Position numbers and translations under genes: made by a program. Under the pieces are notes generated by a model. It searched no databases. It worked only from the letters and a program-made list of their open reading frames with translations, and was not told the origin of the DNA. From the NCBI GenBank assembly GCA_004352715.1, contig SCFE01000004.1, positions 4,791,073-4,855,072 on the forward strand: DNA of 64,000 bases. Direction: 5' to 3'. The stretch is from Hofstenia miamia. Taxonomy: Eukaryota > Xenacoelomorpha > Acoela. Positions 33,036 to 45,605 of this stretch are shown here, in pieces (the first letter of the stretch is position 1; every line of letters begins with the position of its first letter).

Positions 33036-34810
33036 TTTCAAGTCATGTTTGGGAGTTTTATGTTTATAAAGCTGCTAAAGGGCTAATGAAAGTCTCTTAA
33101 AATCCACTCATGTGAGAGTGTTGTTTCTCCACATAGTCTATAGAACTGGAAGAAACCAGCCCTCTATGTTACCAGTTGTGTTGTTGACCAGGCTCAGTAA
33201 GAATCTGCTCAGATCCATTGTGTCATCCCCTTTTCTGGCACAAACCTCCTCAGGTGGTGGCTAATGCCTTGATGAGTCTGATCACAGGTCATCAATTCAC
33301 CATCTCACTCTCCTTTGGGATGGCAGCTGTTCTAATGGCATTTCATCTGATTGATTGTGGTTGCTAAGCAAAGAGAAAAATTTAAATCCCACACCTGTAG
33401 GTCAAGATACTGTCACTACTATTTATTATATCACTCTCAAAATTAGTTTCTTTGAGGTCATTTTCCTCATGTTCAGCATTACCATTGTTGACCAGTGTAA
33501 ATTCTCTTTTGCTGTAGATTGTCACATTTTCTATATCTCATACAGCTCTCTTGAGTCTCTGAAAGTGGATGGTTTTACAGTTGTTTAGTAAGTAAGTTTG
33601 GTGGTCCAAGACCTTAATGTAAACCAACCTTACCAATTGTTGGCAAGTTTCCATACTTGATTTTAGTCTGTAATCTGACAGTGGAAGTAGGCAAATACTT
33701 TGTCTTCCTGTTAGTGAAGTTCTCCATACAGTTTCAGGATATAATTACGTTTCTGATGTATCACTGATTGATTGGTGTTGTGGTAGATAGTAAGGTGGAT
33801 TTCCTGATTTGCATGCAACATGTGACCTATGTATCCTTCAAAACTAATCTTGTTATAGTTGGAATGCATAATACACAGTGGCGTCCTTGCTTTATGGCCT
33901 TAAACAGACTCACTTTTTTCATTGAGTGAACAGCAGTGTTATGAAAATATTCAACTGCCTTGACCACACATTTCCAACTCCTCCCAGCAGCTTGGAAGAG
34001 TGCAATTTGAATTAGCTTAATTAAGGTGTTATTCAAGCATTCCACTACACCATTAGCCTGGGGGTGGTAGGCTGTTGTACATTCATGGATGATCTCTAGT
34101 TCCCATATAAGGGTCCCCAGGAGGTGGTTTTTAATATAGGGGCCTTGATCAGGAACAAGTTACTCCATAGGGCCCAGCTTAAGCACCCAATCCTTAATGA
34201 TCTTTTCACTGACAATCTCAGAAGTGGTATTGTCTAAGAGGATCAACCTTGCATACTTAGTGAAGTGGTTAATCATGGCCAGCAGAGCAGATACTGGTAC
34301 CCTTGTAATCCAGAACAGCTTCTCTAAATCCATGTGGATGAACTTGTTGGTTTGTTCAGCTACTCTACTTTGTAGCTCCACTCATTGTTCAGAAGAATTG
34401 ACTGGTCCCCTGCAAAAGACATGTCTTGCACTTGTTTATCACGTCAAGCACAGCTGCTCTTATGCCAATAGTCACACACCTGGTGTTAAAGGTTCTTTCT
34501 GTCTGGATAATCCCCAGATGTCCTTGTCTGTGAATTTTCTGGACAAGTTTGCACCAGAAGTACTCAGGTATGGCAAAGTGATTGCTGAGGCTCTTGGTGT
34601 ACAGTAAGCCTTTCTTGTTTAGCTTCCAGTGATATCATTTGAAATAGTGATCCACAATGGGGCTTTGAACAAACTGGCTTCATTGATGATGATAAGTGTC
34701 TGGTTGAGTTTCTCAAGATGTTCACTAAACATGGATGGTAAAGAAAAGAATCAACAAAATTCAGTAACAATCCAAAAACAATTCGAGAGAGTTCAGTAGA
34801 CAAACCTAAG
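33036..34810 (-). pseudogene. Diverged gypsy integrase remnant
   Basis: Minus-strand pieces in order: 34,600-34,390 HHCC-type region (INKC-like CKTC block), 34,381-34,160 integrase core (HMDLEKL with catalytic Asp, then INHFTKYARL and KLGPME), 34,045-33,827 with NGVVECLNNTLIKL (catalytic Glu) and AVEYFHNTAVHS, then a tail near 33,640-33,540 (TYLLNNCKTIHFQRLK) parallel to LHFQNFK at 24,440. Stops and shifts break it. Its residues differ from the other copies more than those do from each other, so it is a separate lineage. 34,620-34,810 may be RNase H-integrase linker. Confidence 0.78.
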
Positions 34811-34895
34811 AGTAGATTGCGCAGTATAGGGTACCCTAAAAATCACGAAAGCACAAATTATGTCTAACTGTTTAAAGGAAATTAAAATAGCTTAA

Positions 34896-35297
34896 TGAAG
34901 CATAATCCAAAACTATCTAAGCTGCTAAAAAAGAATAGTCAGCCAAAGAAAAATTAAGATCAAATTGAAACTTGATTAGAAATTAAATACAAATTAATTA
35001 TCATCCTAATTACTTTTGTATAATGCAACTAAGAATTTATTAGTGAAAAAATTAACAATTAATATTGGAGTTCAGATTCAGGCAGATCCCGAAAAACCAA
35101 ACAGTGGTCAACAACACTGCAAGGCTTTTTCACCTAAATAGTGTTTGTTACATCATCCATGAATTAAAGTTACTGGAGTTTAGTAATATAATGGCTAAGC
35201 ACGTTGAGAACAGCACATCTCTACCCACTGGTTTACAATAAAATCATATTGCATTAATTGAGGCAATGGATATTGAAGCCTGGTAGAAGATGCTACA
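34896..35297 (+). repeat. Internally deleted solo LTR
   Basis: It begins TGAAGCATAATCC and ends GGTAGAAGATGCTACA, matching both LTR termini, with CACCTAAATAGTG and GCTGCTAA landmarks inside. At 402 bp it lacks about 700 bp of the middle (TATA and tRNA-like box gone). Flanks CTTA and TTAA give only a weak 3-base duplication. Confidence 0.75.
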
Positions 35298-36569
35298 TTA
35301 AAACTTTCCACTACCACTCATTTTTGGTAGATTTATGTCATTAATGGGCATGAAACTTAAAATCAACTGTATTGTCTTTGTTGTTGAAGAAAATTAATTC
35401 AAATGGAGCATATTGCATTCCTTTCATTATCAAGAGCAAATGATATTATGATATTCTAAAGACACTCAAAAACATTATTCAACAATATAGACATGGATTT
35501 CATAAATGATTGGCTTTAACTACATAGGAGAATTGGATACATCACACATAATTTGCCAGCAATTAAATAAGCTAGGCTTCAGGGTAAGAACAGATTTTTC
35601 TGTTAATCTTAGCATTATAATTTTCTATTAACACATAATTGGCTTCATCTTCAGCAATATATTTGGACCTCTACTTGGTTTTAAATCAAACTTTTAAAAC
35701 TAGCATCTATCTATTGCTTTATAACACACTAGTGTTCTATCCATATACAAGTGACTACCTAAAATGTTATTGCAGTTTAGAACTTGTTGGTATATTTATG
35801 TTTTTAGGTAAAATCCAACAGCTCAGAAGGCTCATTAAAGATATTGCAAAGTCAGATTCAAAGGACTAATTTACTTTAAATAAATAGTAAATTTGCTGCT
35901 ATTTCACAACAATACATTTAAAAACTGGCACTCTTCATTGTTTATAAATATTTCTGCATATAATTACCATAAAATCTCAAAATGGAGAGGGCATGATGTT
36001 CTTTACATTTAGTATTGTTTGTTTTTATACATTAAGCATATTTAAAATATTTTCCACGTTTGGGAACCCAAGTTTTTGCAAATTTACAAAAAATCTAATT
36101 TAGGGAAAGCTATATATATATNNNNNNNNNNNNNNNNNNNNNNNNNNNNNNNNNNNNNNNNNNNNNNNNNNNNNNNNNNNNNNNNNNNNNNNNNNNNNNN
36201 NNNNNNNNNNNNNNNNNNNNNNNNATATATATATATATTTCAAAATTTTGCTTTCACAATAGTTGAAGGTAAATTATGTTTTCTTTTTTGTTCAACTGAA
36301 ATTGCCAATATCATAGAATGCTATTAGGTTAAATTCAGAAGCATTACTGAGCTTGTGAGATGGACTTTTTAGGCTGAATTTTTCAAAGAAAATTTAAAAA
36401 TAGTAAAAATCCTATTAAACAGATATACATTTAAGTGAAGTAAATGTCATTAAATTTAAGTTTTATTCATGGTGTTTTGAATGATAATTAATCTGCCTCA
36501 GTTAGATCTTGAAAGCTACTTCAAATGGAAGTTCCTAGTAAAGGGACCCATTTTTATCCTGTTGATAGG
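35298..36569. other. AT-rich intergenic sequence with gapped AT microsatellite
   Basis: No gene recognised. (AT)n at 36,111-36,121 and 36,225-36,238 surrounds 103 Ns (36,122-36,224). A short frame at 35,639-35,869 has no recognisable feature. Confidence 0.6.
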
Positions 36570-39500
36570 CAGAGGCGTATTCTCTTTATGTGCGAGGTGT
36601 GCGCCAAACACCTTCTGACCATCATTTTTATGATTTTACAGTGTTTTTTCCTATTGCTCATTTGGGAACTGAGTAAATTTAATACAGCATCAAACTGATT
36701 TTTAGACTAAATTTTTAAATTTGTTATTTGTGATTAAATACTCAATCGAATTTTTAATTACAGGTAACACATCTAATTGACAAGTTGACATTTTTATAAC
36801 ACACTGCATTCAGCACTTTCTTATAAAAACTGTGTCTACATTACAATTTTGGTAAGATTGAAGCATTTCGATTGTTTTGAACCATAAAATATACATTTGT
36901 TTAATTGGGTAGTAAATGTCAAGGGCGGATACAGAGGGGGCCGAGGGGAACCAAGCTCCCTCTAAAATAGGAAAAATTCATTAAAAGTGTACAATTAACA
37001 TTTCAAAGAAAATTCCTTAATATCATTAAATGAAGGGAACAAGAACAATTTTTAAGTGTTTTACAAAGATCTGGAACATGTAAAATGTATTTAATTGAAT
37101 TTTACACTATAATGGGTTCTATGGATCCTGAAATTTCATCTCAATAACCATCAGAATATTAAATTTTCAGGAATTCATTAAATTTTAAAAGTATTTCAAT
37201 TCACCCTTTTGGATAGGGATGAATGGGAACTCATATGATTTTTATGAGGAATTTTAATTTAAGCATAAAATTTTAAATTATTTTCCATTTAAAAATAGTG
37301 AAATTATATTTGGATAGCTAAAGCTGCCCATGGCACATAAAACTTATAGTGATTAATTTATAGACAAAATAGCAATGTACTATATTAACCATAGCATGGG
37401 TAATAATTAAATAACATTTTCTCCTTGTCTACAATTTCTATTTCTCAACAGTGTTCCTACTTACCCATTTTGATAATCAATAGGATTGGTCAAATTTTTT
37501 GTACTGAAATTCAACACCATGCACCTACTCCAAAGATTGCAAAACAAATTTTTTTATTTTGAGAATGCATAGATTTTAGCAAGAGCTTTACATTTGTGAA
37601 TTGGATGATTTTCTTTAATTTTATCAACATATTTAGCAACATTGACTGAAATTGAGACTAAGCAAATTTTGCAATTTACTAAATCTCACCTGCACTGTTG
37701 TTCAGTGCAGCGGGTGGAACATCACTGCTCAGTGAAAAGTTTCTAAAACAACTTTGTGGTTTAATCATTGAAAAAACATACCAACTATTCCATAACCTAC
37801 AACTGGATAAGATGCTAACTTAGCTTCTCCTTGTTACAAAACATGATCCTCTGCATTCATGGAACTAGATAACACCATCCAAATTCAAGGCTTAAGTTGA
37901 TCACCACTTAGATGGAGCCAGCCTCTACCTCAAGTGACACTGACAGTTCATATTTGAAACTGATTTATTTTAATTCTGTTCCAAGATAAATAACCCTAAC
38001 CGAATATTTATTTGATCAGAATTTTCTTGTTAAAGCATTTACCCTGGAATGAAATGAGGAGAATAATTGTCTTCCTTTCTGAATTTTAAAAAGAGAATTT
38101 TTTGTTTTATTTTCTATGCACTGGAATGGATTTTTAAAAGATTGATCATTATATTGAATTATGATATGACAGAAGATACAAACTCCTATATAAAAAGTGT
38201 TGCACGTGTTGGTTGTTAGTGAACTAAATTATTGGCAATCAGATTCATTTCTAGTTCTGAAGATACTGTGAATTTAAATCAAGTTCAAAATCGTCTTGAT
38301 GTTAGTATTGTGGAGTTAACTGAGGAATTGAACGTTGCTTAATAAAATCCTGTGGAAAACAAACCTCTTGATTTTAGGAATTAACATACACATTTTTTGA
38401 ATCTCATTTGTATTTGCGTGTTCTTTATTGGATTTTTACGTTTTTATTTTGTTTAAATAACATTTTATTAATAGTTGATAATTATTCCTTTTTCTATTTT
38501 GTAGTCATAATGCAAAAATCCCCTAAAAGACACAACATGCTATTATTAAAGAGAAATTTGCAATTTGAAAAAAATTGAAAATTTGCAAAAATTCTGTTTC
38601 CATTTTTGGAGTCAGTGGATGATGGTGAAATCTGTGCTTAGTGCTGAATTTTAAAAATTGAAAATTCAATATTCATATGCCCTCTCTAGTACCCAATTAT
38701 GCACTTAGCATTTTATTTTACATTGGGCCCCCTCTAAAAATTTATCTGTATCCGCCACTGGTACATGTATTATCTTGTTTTGCAATCATATCACTGATAA
38801 ATAAAAATGTTACTTCAATCGTGAATGTCGCAATAACTAGGTATTGTGACATCCACACTTTAATATAGACATTAAAGAGCAAGGTGTGCGTTCATATTAG
38901 CACACTCTACGAATTTAAGTGTAATCATTGAAATTGCATCCTATATTTGTAGCCAAACGTTATTGATTGGTTAACAAAATGGAAATAGATCAGTTCGAGG
39001 CATGCACTAATGATCACCACACCTCGAGTGAGAAATCAAACTTTTTACCACACTCAGTTAATTCCCCGCCAAGCAAACATCAATAAAAATAAAGAAACTT
39101 TTTTAAGTTCTACATGTACATACATTGGCTGTAGTGTTAAGCTAAAACAAATTTTGGGAGTGAGCTTTATTCTAATTTATTAGACTAATTAGTGGCTGAA
39201 GCAGTTATTAGCAGTAAACCAGACAAGCTAGTTTAACGTGTTTATGAGCCTGCAAAGAGATATCATCAATGCTAGACATAAGCTGTGGAATATGAGCATT
39301 AGCTTACTAATGTTTACGGCGAACAAAAAACATCGGATCAGGTCTCGGAATGGATTGGATGGGATACAAATCAGATCGGATATTTATTTTGAGAAACTTT
39401 GGATCTGTTTGGGATCCAAAAGTTTTTAAAACTTGTGTATTTTGCATTTTATAAATTACGGACATTTTTACGTTGAATCCATATTTAATAATCTCAAGCT

Positions 39501-40968
39501 AAGTGAAATTTTGTAAGTGAATTTGATTGTTCATGCAACAGGTTCCGCGTTATTCTTTCCAACAACTTATAAAATTGGTGACCAATACTTAAATCTGAAA
39601 ATGCGACTCATGTTAGCCATCACATAATGTATGTCAAAGAAAAAACACAGAACACAGAGAAGCAAGTGGAGTACCTTAGTTTGTGCAAACACTGCAAAAT
39701 GTAAAAATACTAATATAATTTAGGTTGCTCTTCAATAAAAAAATCTCATTTAAATATGCACTCTAAGCAACTTGCAATGCCAAGATCAACTTAGTACTCA
39801 GACGGTTCACCATTATTATAATCACTAATACAAAAATGTTAATGGAAACATACCGTCGGCATACTATTAATAGATTGTGAAGTTATTTAAATTTGCTGCT
39901 ATATAATTGAAAATCGTTGATCCAATTTAGTATCCAAGTTCAGTAAAATTCAAAATTTATATTTAAATCTCAAATTTTGTTTAAAAAATTAATTTTTCTA
40001 TCATAGATTTTAATACACTCTACAAATATTTTTTTAATGTCTTGCAATAAAAATTTTAGGTTTGTTTTTGAATTTGCCATTATTTGAGCGCTTCTTGTTT
40101 TCATCGCCTTAGCTGCAATTTTGAAGAAAATTTATCTTGTTTGAAACAACTTCAATTCATAGTGACATTGCAAAGTGGATATTTTTCAATTTTGACATAA
40201 AAAATTAATATGGGAGATAATGCTATAGGAAACTCAGCTATTTAAACACTATAGATATATTGTGATTATAGTTGATGACAATTTAAGGAGCTAGATTATT
40301 ACAAAGCTTACAAATAAGTTGATTTGCATTCATTATTTCGTAAATATATGTCCATTTTCTTATCTCAAGATAGTGTTGAAGCACTTAAAAGTTTGTATTC
40401 GCATTAAAAAACAGATAGTTTTTAAGTTTATGTTGGTTTATTGTTAGAATACTTATTTAAATACGGATCCATTTCGGATTTAAAACTAAAAAATTTTAAA
40501 AGTTCGGATCGGATCCGGATCTTGAAGTTTCGGATCAGTATCGGATCTTAAAATGTTGAATCCGATTCCATATCTGATGGGTCATTTATTTCTGCTTCCA
40601 TGCAAATTACCGAGGTTCGAAATCAAAACAAATGAGTTCGGATCTTGGTTGAAATTGAAAATTTGGTCTGATTACATACTAGTCATGTCTGATATTTTAA
40701 TATTTCGTGGTGTTGTTAAATAAAATAAGGTATCCATTTCAAATATTTTACTTGGTATCTGATTTTAAGAAATATTCATTTGAATCATATTTTACGTTAT
40801 TGTAATCATGTTATGTATGGCTTCAAGTTCAAGCAATGACTGCAGTGATTTCCATTGTAAATTTTGAAACTTTCGGTTCAAGATTGACGTATTTTTACAT
40901 AAATACAATGACGAAACCAAAACAAACCACTAGCAACACTAGGTAATGTGGTCCACGCTCCGCCACTG
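36570..40968 (+). mobile_element. Candidate hAT-like element, 4.4 kb, host to a second insertion
   Basis: The left end CAGAGGCGTATTC and the complement of the right end CAGTGGCGGAGCG resemble the CAGwGGCG termini of animal hAT elements. Flanks are TTGATAGG (36,562-36,569) and TTGATAAG (40,969-40,976), matching at seven of eight bases, the hAT target duplication size. No transposase is recognisable inside. GGATC-rich segments lie at 39,325-39,420 and 40,455-40,600. The pairing of these two ends is an inference. Confidence 0.5.
36920..38760 (+). mobile_element. Non-autonomous hAT-like element, 1,841 bp
   Basis: Ends are CAAGGGCGGATACAG and (complement) CAGTGGCGGATACAG, 13 of 15 identical, followed by GGGGGCC-type sequence on both sides. 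Flanks GTAAATGT (36,912-36,919) and GTACATGT (38,761-38,768) match at seven of eight bases. The interior has no recognisable transposase. A perfect 8-bp hairpin (CTGCACTG/CAGTGCAG) lies at 37,690-37,710. Confidence 0.72.
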
Positions 40969-42539
40969 TTGATAAGGATTGATCAGATATTAATAAATAC
41001 GTCTCACAAGTTTCTGTTACTGAAGCAGGTCTTTTATAAGCCAAATCAGAAGTAATGAAAGTAAAAGTAATGAATAAATATGGTTATGTTTGTCTAGTAA
41101 ATGTGAATACAGTAAAAATTTTCGAAATGTAAAATGGGAAAAAAACGCAGTCAATTCTTGCAACCAGATATATTGAAAACCTACAACCAAACCATGAGGA
41201 AGTGCACGTCATGGATCCCAATTTGGTATTATATCCACTTCAGCAGTCGTACCAAAACTGGAAATTGCGATTTGAGTCACTTTTAACATTACTCTTGCAA
41301 TTATTGGAGATAGATAAGTCACAATGGGAGAGCAAGTTCTTCTGTTGCGTGGGCATTAATTCTAAAACCCATGACCATGCAATACCCACAAGAAATACTG
41401 TGGGGAAGCCCACACAAAAACTACAGATCTCGCAAATTGGTTGAACAAACCCAGGGAAAACATATAGCCTCAATTTTGAATCCTGGTCCGACACATATCC
41501 CAACCCTTCTCAAAACACGTTTCCAATTTTAAAGGGCCTGCTTGAAAAGAAAAAAGCGCATACATGCATGCCAATTAAAGAGATTGCATGCCGGAATCGG
41601 AAATGTATATAGTATAAATAATACATAGGAAAAAATTAGGTTCATTTAATAATCTGAGAAATATTATCTTCAAATTCATGCTTGTGAAATTTGCTATGTT
41701 AATACATTAGTGACGTTTCTTTATCATCTAGAAGAGCATCTATGATCAATACCTGTCAGGAAGGTTTTGTCTGACATTTCACTATTGCATATTATGTTGT
41801 TGATCTCTTAAAGAACTTGCACGGATTTTTAAAAATTTTATTCTTGACGTTGATTTTTCAATAGAAAAATTGAAAGTGCCTATTTCAAACAGGTTTTACA
41901 CCAAAACCTATTAATATATAAAGCCACCTATGATGACTAAGTCATTTTGTTTAAATCGCACTATTTCACTTTGTTGTAAAGCATGTAATGAACTTGCAAA
42001 TAGAACAACAGTTATTTTGAAGCAAATCAATTTAGTTTTCCTCCACTTAGTGGTGTGCACTTAAAATGATTCAAATTTCTTGAGATGTTTTATTTGGTTA
42101 CCATTACAGATAATACATGTTATAGTGTTAAATATTAATAATAAATATTCAGTTAAAGCAAAATAAACAGTTTAACTAAATCAATTAGAGTCGCTAAATA
42201 GCCTTTATATTGCAGTCAATGATGTTGGCACAGACATGACAATCATGAAATTAATTGATCCAAAATTTTCCTGTAACTGAGTGGATCCAAATTAGGGTGT
42301 CATTGTGCGGAATGCAATTTGAGTGGTGTGTATAGCTTGAATGCTGTCATAAGCGCTTGTTGCTCAGAAATGGTATCATTGTGAAAGAGGGTCTTTTTGT
42401 GACTCACATAGTCTGTTGCTCTGATTGCTGAAACACTTCTATAATGAGGTTCAGCAAATGGCTACCCACATCACGCTTGAATAACTCTGTTTCTCTGTCA
42501 CATGACGATTGAAATAACTCTGATAATGCTCCAAAACAG
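40969..42539. other. AT-rich intergenic sequence
   Basis: No gene or repeat boundary recognised. A short open frame at 41,202-41,444 has no homology I can name and an antisense frame overlaps it. Confidence 0.5.
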
Positions 42540-42545
42540 GACAAG

Positions 42546-44061
42546 AGTAGTATAATAAGAGTCGTAGGACGTGCCACTTTTTTCTGATTGGTCGAGAGGT
42601 GGGTCGTAGGAGGTGCCACTTTTCGCTGATTGGTTGAGAGAGGTGATCTTTGACCTGAGACGTCGTGGATATTGGCGGGGGTGTTTTACTGACGTCATGA
42701 ATGTACTTTTACTAGTTTTTGTGTTATTTATATGGCCTAATTTAGTTTGCATTNNNNNNNNNNNNNNNNNNNNNNNNNNNNNNNNNNNNNNNNNNNNNNN
42801 NNNNNNNNNNNNNNNNNNNNNNNNNNNNNNNNNNNNNNNNNNNNNNNNNNNNNNNNNNNNNNNNNNNNNNNNNNNNNNNNNNNNNNNNNNNNNNNNNNNN
42901 NNNNNNNNNNNNNNNNNNNNNNNNNNNNNNNNNNNNNNNNNNNNNNNNNNNNNNNNNNNNNNNNNNNNNNNNNNNNNNNNNNNNNNNNNNNNNNNNNNNN
43001 NNNNNNNNNNNNNNNNNNNNNNNNNNNNNNNNNNNNNNNNNNNNNNNNNNNNNNNNNNNNNNNNNNNNNNNNNNNNNNNNNNNNNNNNNNNNNNNNNNNN
43101 NNNNNNNNNNNNNNNNNNNNNNNNNNNNNNNNNNNNNNNNNNNNNNNNNNNNNNNNNNNNNNNNNNNNNNNNNNNNNNNNNNNNNNNNNNNNNNNNNNNN
43201 NNNNNNNNNNNNNNNNNNNNNNNNNNNNNNNNNNNNNNNNNNNNNNNNNNNNNNNNNNNNNNNNNNNNNNNNNNNNNNNNNNNNNNNNNNNNNNNNNNNN
43301 NNNNNNNNNNNNNNNNNNNNNNNNNNNNNNNNNNNNNNNNNNNNNNNNNNNNNNNNNNNNNNNNNNNNNNNNNNNNNNNNNNNNNNNNNNNNNNNNNNNN
43401 NNNNNNNNNNNNNNNNNNNNNNNNNNNNNNNNNNNNNNNNNNNNNNNNNNNNNNNNNNNNNNNNNNNNNNNNNNNNNNNNNNNNNNNNNNNNNNNNNNNN
43501 NNNNNNNNNNNNNNNNNNNNNNNNNNNNNNNNNNNNNNNNNNNNNNNNNNNNNNNNNNNNNNNNNNNNNNNNNNNNNNNNNNNNNNNNNNNNNNNNNNNN
43601 NNNNNNNNNNNNNNNNNNNNNNNNNNNNNNNNNNNNNNNNNNNNNNNNNNNNNNNNNNNNNNNNNNNNNNNNNNNNNNNNNNNNNNNNNNNNNNNNNNNN
43701 NNNNNNNNNNNNNNNNNNNNNNNNNNNNNNNNNNNNNNNNNNNNNNNNNNNNNAAAGTAAGTTAATGTGGGATAGTAAAAAATGCAAAGTAAGTTAATGT
43801 GGGACATTAAAAAATGTAATTATGTGGGAAATTATAAACTAAAAAGTAAAAAAATGCAAACTAAATTAGGCCATATAAATAACACAAAAACTAGTAAAAG
43901 TACATCCATGACGTCAGTAAAACACCCCCCGCCAATATCCACGACGTCTCAGGTCAAAGATCACCTCTCTCAACCAATCAGCGAAAAGTGGCACCTCCTA
44001 CGACCCACCTCTCGACCAATCAGAAAAAAGTGGCATGTCCTACGACTCTTATTATACTACT
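42546..44061 (+). mobile_element. Long terminal-inverted-repeat DNA element
   Basis: Arms 42,546-42,753 and 43,853-44,061 are inverted copies differing at only a few bases; termini are AGTAGTATAATAAGAGTCG. GACAAG at 42,540-42,545 and 44,062-44,067 is a perfect 6-bp target duplication. Each arm holds two tandem units of about 41 bp (GTCGTAGGA(C/G)GTGCCACTTTT...TGATTGG) with CCAAT boxes, and a TGACGTCA (CRE). Next to the right arm are repeats of AAAGTAAGTTAATGTGGGA (43,754-43,820). A gap of exactly 1,000 Ns hides the centre, so a transposase cannot be excluded. Superfamily unassigned. Confidence 0.85.
42754..43753. other. 1,000-N assembly gap
   Basis: Exactly 1,000 Ns, probably a placeholder for unknown size. 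It lies inside the inverted-repeat element and is followed by a short tandem repeat, a likely cause of assembly failure. Confidence 0.95.
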
Positions 44062-44067
44062 GACAAG

Positions 44068-45340
44068 GACAAAATTACTTCATGAATTTTCATTTGAACA
44101 TCGACATTTGTGAACATGCCCATTTTATCTGATGCACATCCAAATATGGTCAGAGTCTCTCAAGGATTACCATGTGAATGTGGAGACTTCGAAATTGAAC
44201 TGATGCCAAATGGCTTCTTAAATAACTTCACACCCAAGGCCAGGTAGGAAGGTTAGAAGTAATGCATTTTTGGATTTTCAATCCTGCAAAATGTCTGAGA
44301 TTTCAATAAGTAGAAATTTTAGAGGCAAATTTTGAATAATCTCGGTATCTGTTGACAATTGATAAAAATTGCAGTTCTTGAGAAAAATGGAGAATCAATG
44401 GAATTGTATAATGCGTTGTTGATGAATAAGTGGTTGTAAGACACCTTAATTATTTTCATTTTAAGCAAAACTTCTCAAACTTCTATATCAAGATCTTTCT
44501 CAAAAATGTCAAGAATGCATGTTCTGTAGAACCCAATCTGTAACTGAAATTGAAGCCCAGCATCTGATACTGTATATCATATGCAGCACTCACATGAAAT
44601 CAATGTCTGCACACATGAAATTTGGGTCAGTGTAATTATTTCTACTCACTCCAATAACAGTGGCCAGAAAGTTTGAAGTGTAGAGAGCATCTTTGCTAGC
44701 TGTTGGTAGTGGTAGAAGGCGAATTGGAAGTTAAAGCTACTCAAAGTCCTTGTCTATACTGCAAGTAAGCTGTGAGAAATGTGTTATGAATGCTCCACTA
44801 ATCTATGATAGTAACTCTCTGAAAGGCTCAATTTACACAGGCGGAGGTGAGTGTTGTTATCAGCTGGACCACTGCAACCTTGCTGAGTTTCACCAATTAG
44901 AGAAGCCCATCCTATGAAAAAATTTATGAGAATGCAACTCTCATGCGTTAGACCTGCAGCATAATTTGTGACTGAAAGGCAAATCCTTGCATGAGCATTA
45001 ATGTAGATGGTTGGATAAACAAGAAAATTTTTGTGCATCTATAATGCCAGAGATACCATCTGCTTCTTAGCACTCAATTTTGATTTGCTCACCTTGACGT
45101 TTTTTGATGTTTCCTTCTGGATGGGTTGATGGGTAAACAACTAATGAATCAGTACCAGGCTGAGATTAATTTAGTTTGAGTGATACTTTACCTTATTCAT
45201 TACTATCAAGTTACGTAGGTTGCGGATACAACTCCAATATGGATAATTTCTGCTTTCAAATCCATATTATTGCTTACTGAGTCTATTACCTGAAAAAACC
45301 ATTTTCTACCTGGACAATAATGGAACTCTATTTAGATCGA
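44068..45340. other. Unassigned sequence
   Basis: No gene recognised. It precedes the identifiable part of repeat C and might include more of it, but I could not align it with 13,414-13,885. A minus-strand frame at 45,038-44,784 has no recognisable features. Confidence 0.4.
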
Positions 45341-45605
45341 CAGCAGTGGTGGTAGACAGGACCAAAACCTGAAGCTGAATGGTGAAAAGAAGAATGAATA
45401 ACCATTGTGCAGTGATCACCATCTTACGAGGTAATTGGTTGTGACTACGGAATAATCCCAGTGACAGTGAATTTGTGTAGCATGCTGTTCCCTACTGTTG
45501 CTTACCCATTAATAATTTTGCACATTGATTGTTCTTGTTATGATTGACTTGCAATAAAGGGAGTTTCACAACCCTTCTGTATCAGCTTATTAATTTCCTT
45601 ACATA

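Noticed and set aside
37690-37710. Perfect hairpin as a small RNA or microRNA gene
   Set aside because: An 8-bp stem with a 5-base loop is too short for a microRNA precursor and lies inside a transposon-like element.
42498-43797. Long open frames of 337-429 residues on both strands
   Set aside because: They are almost entirely Ns from a 1,000-base gap; the short real ends lie in transposon arms.
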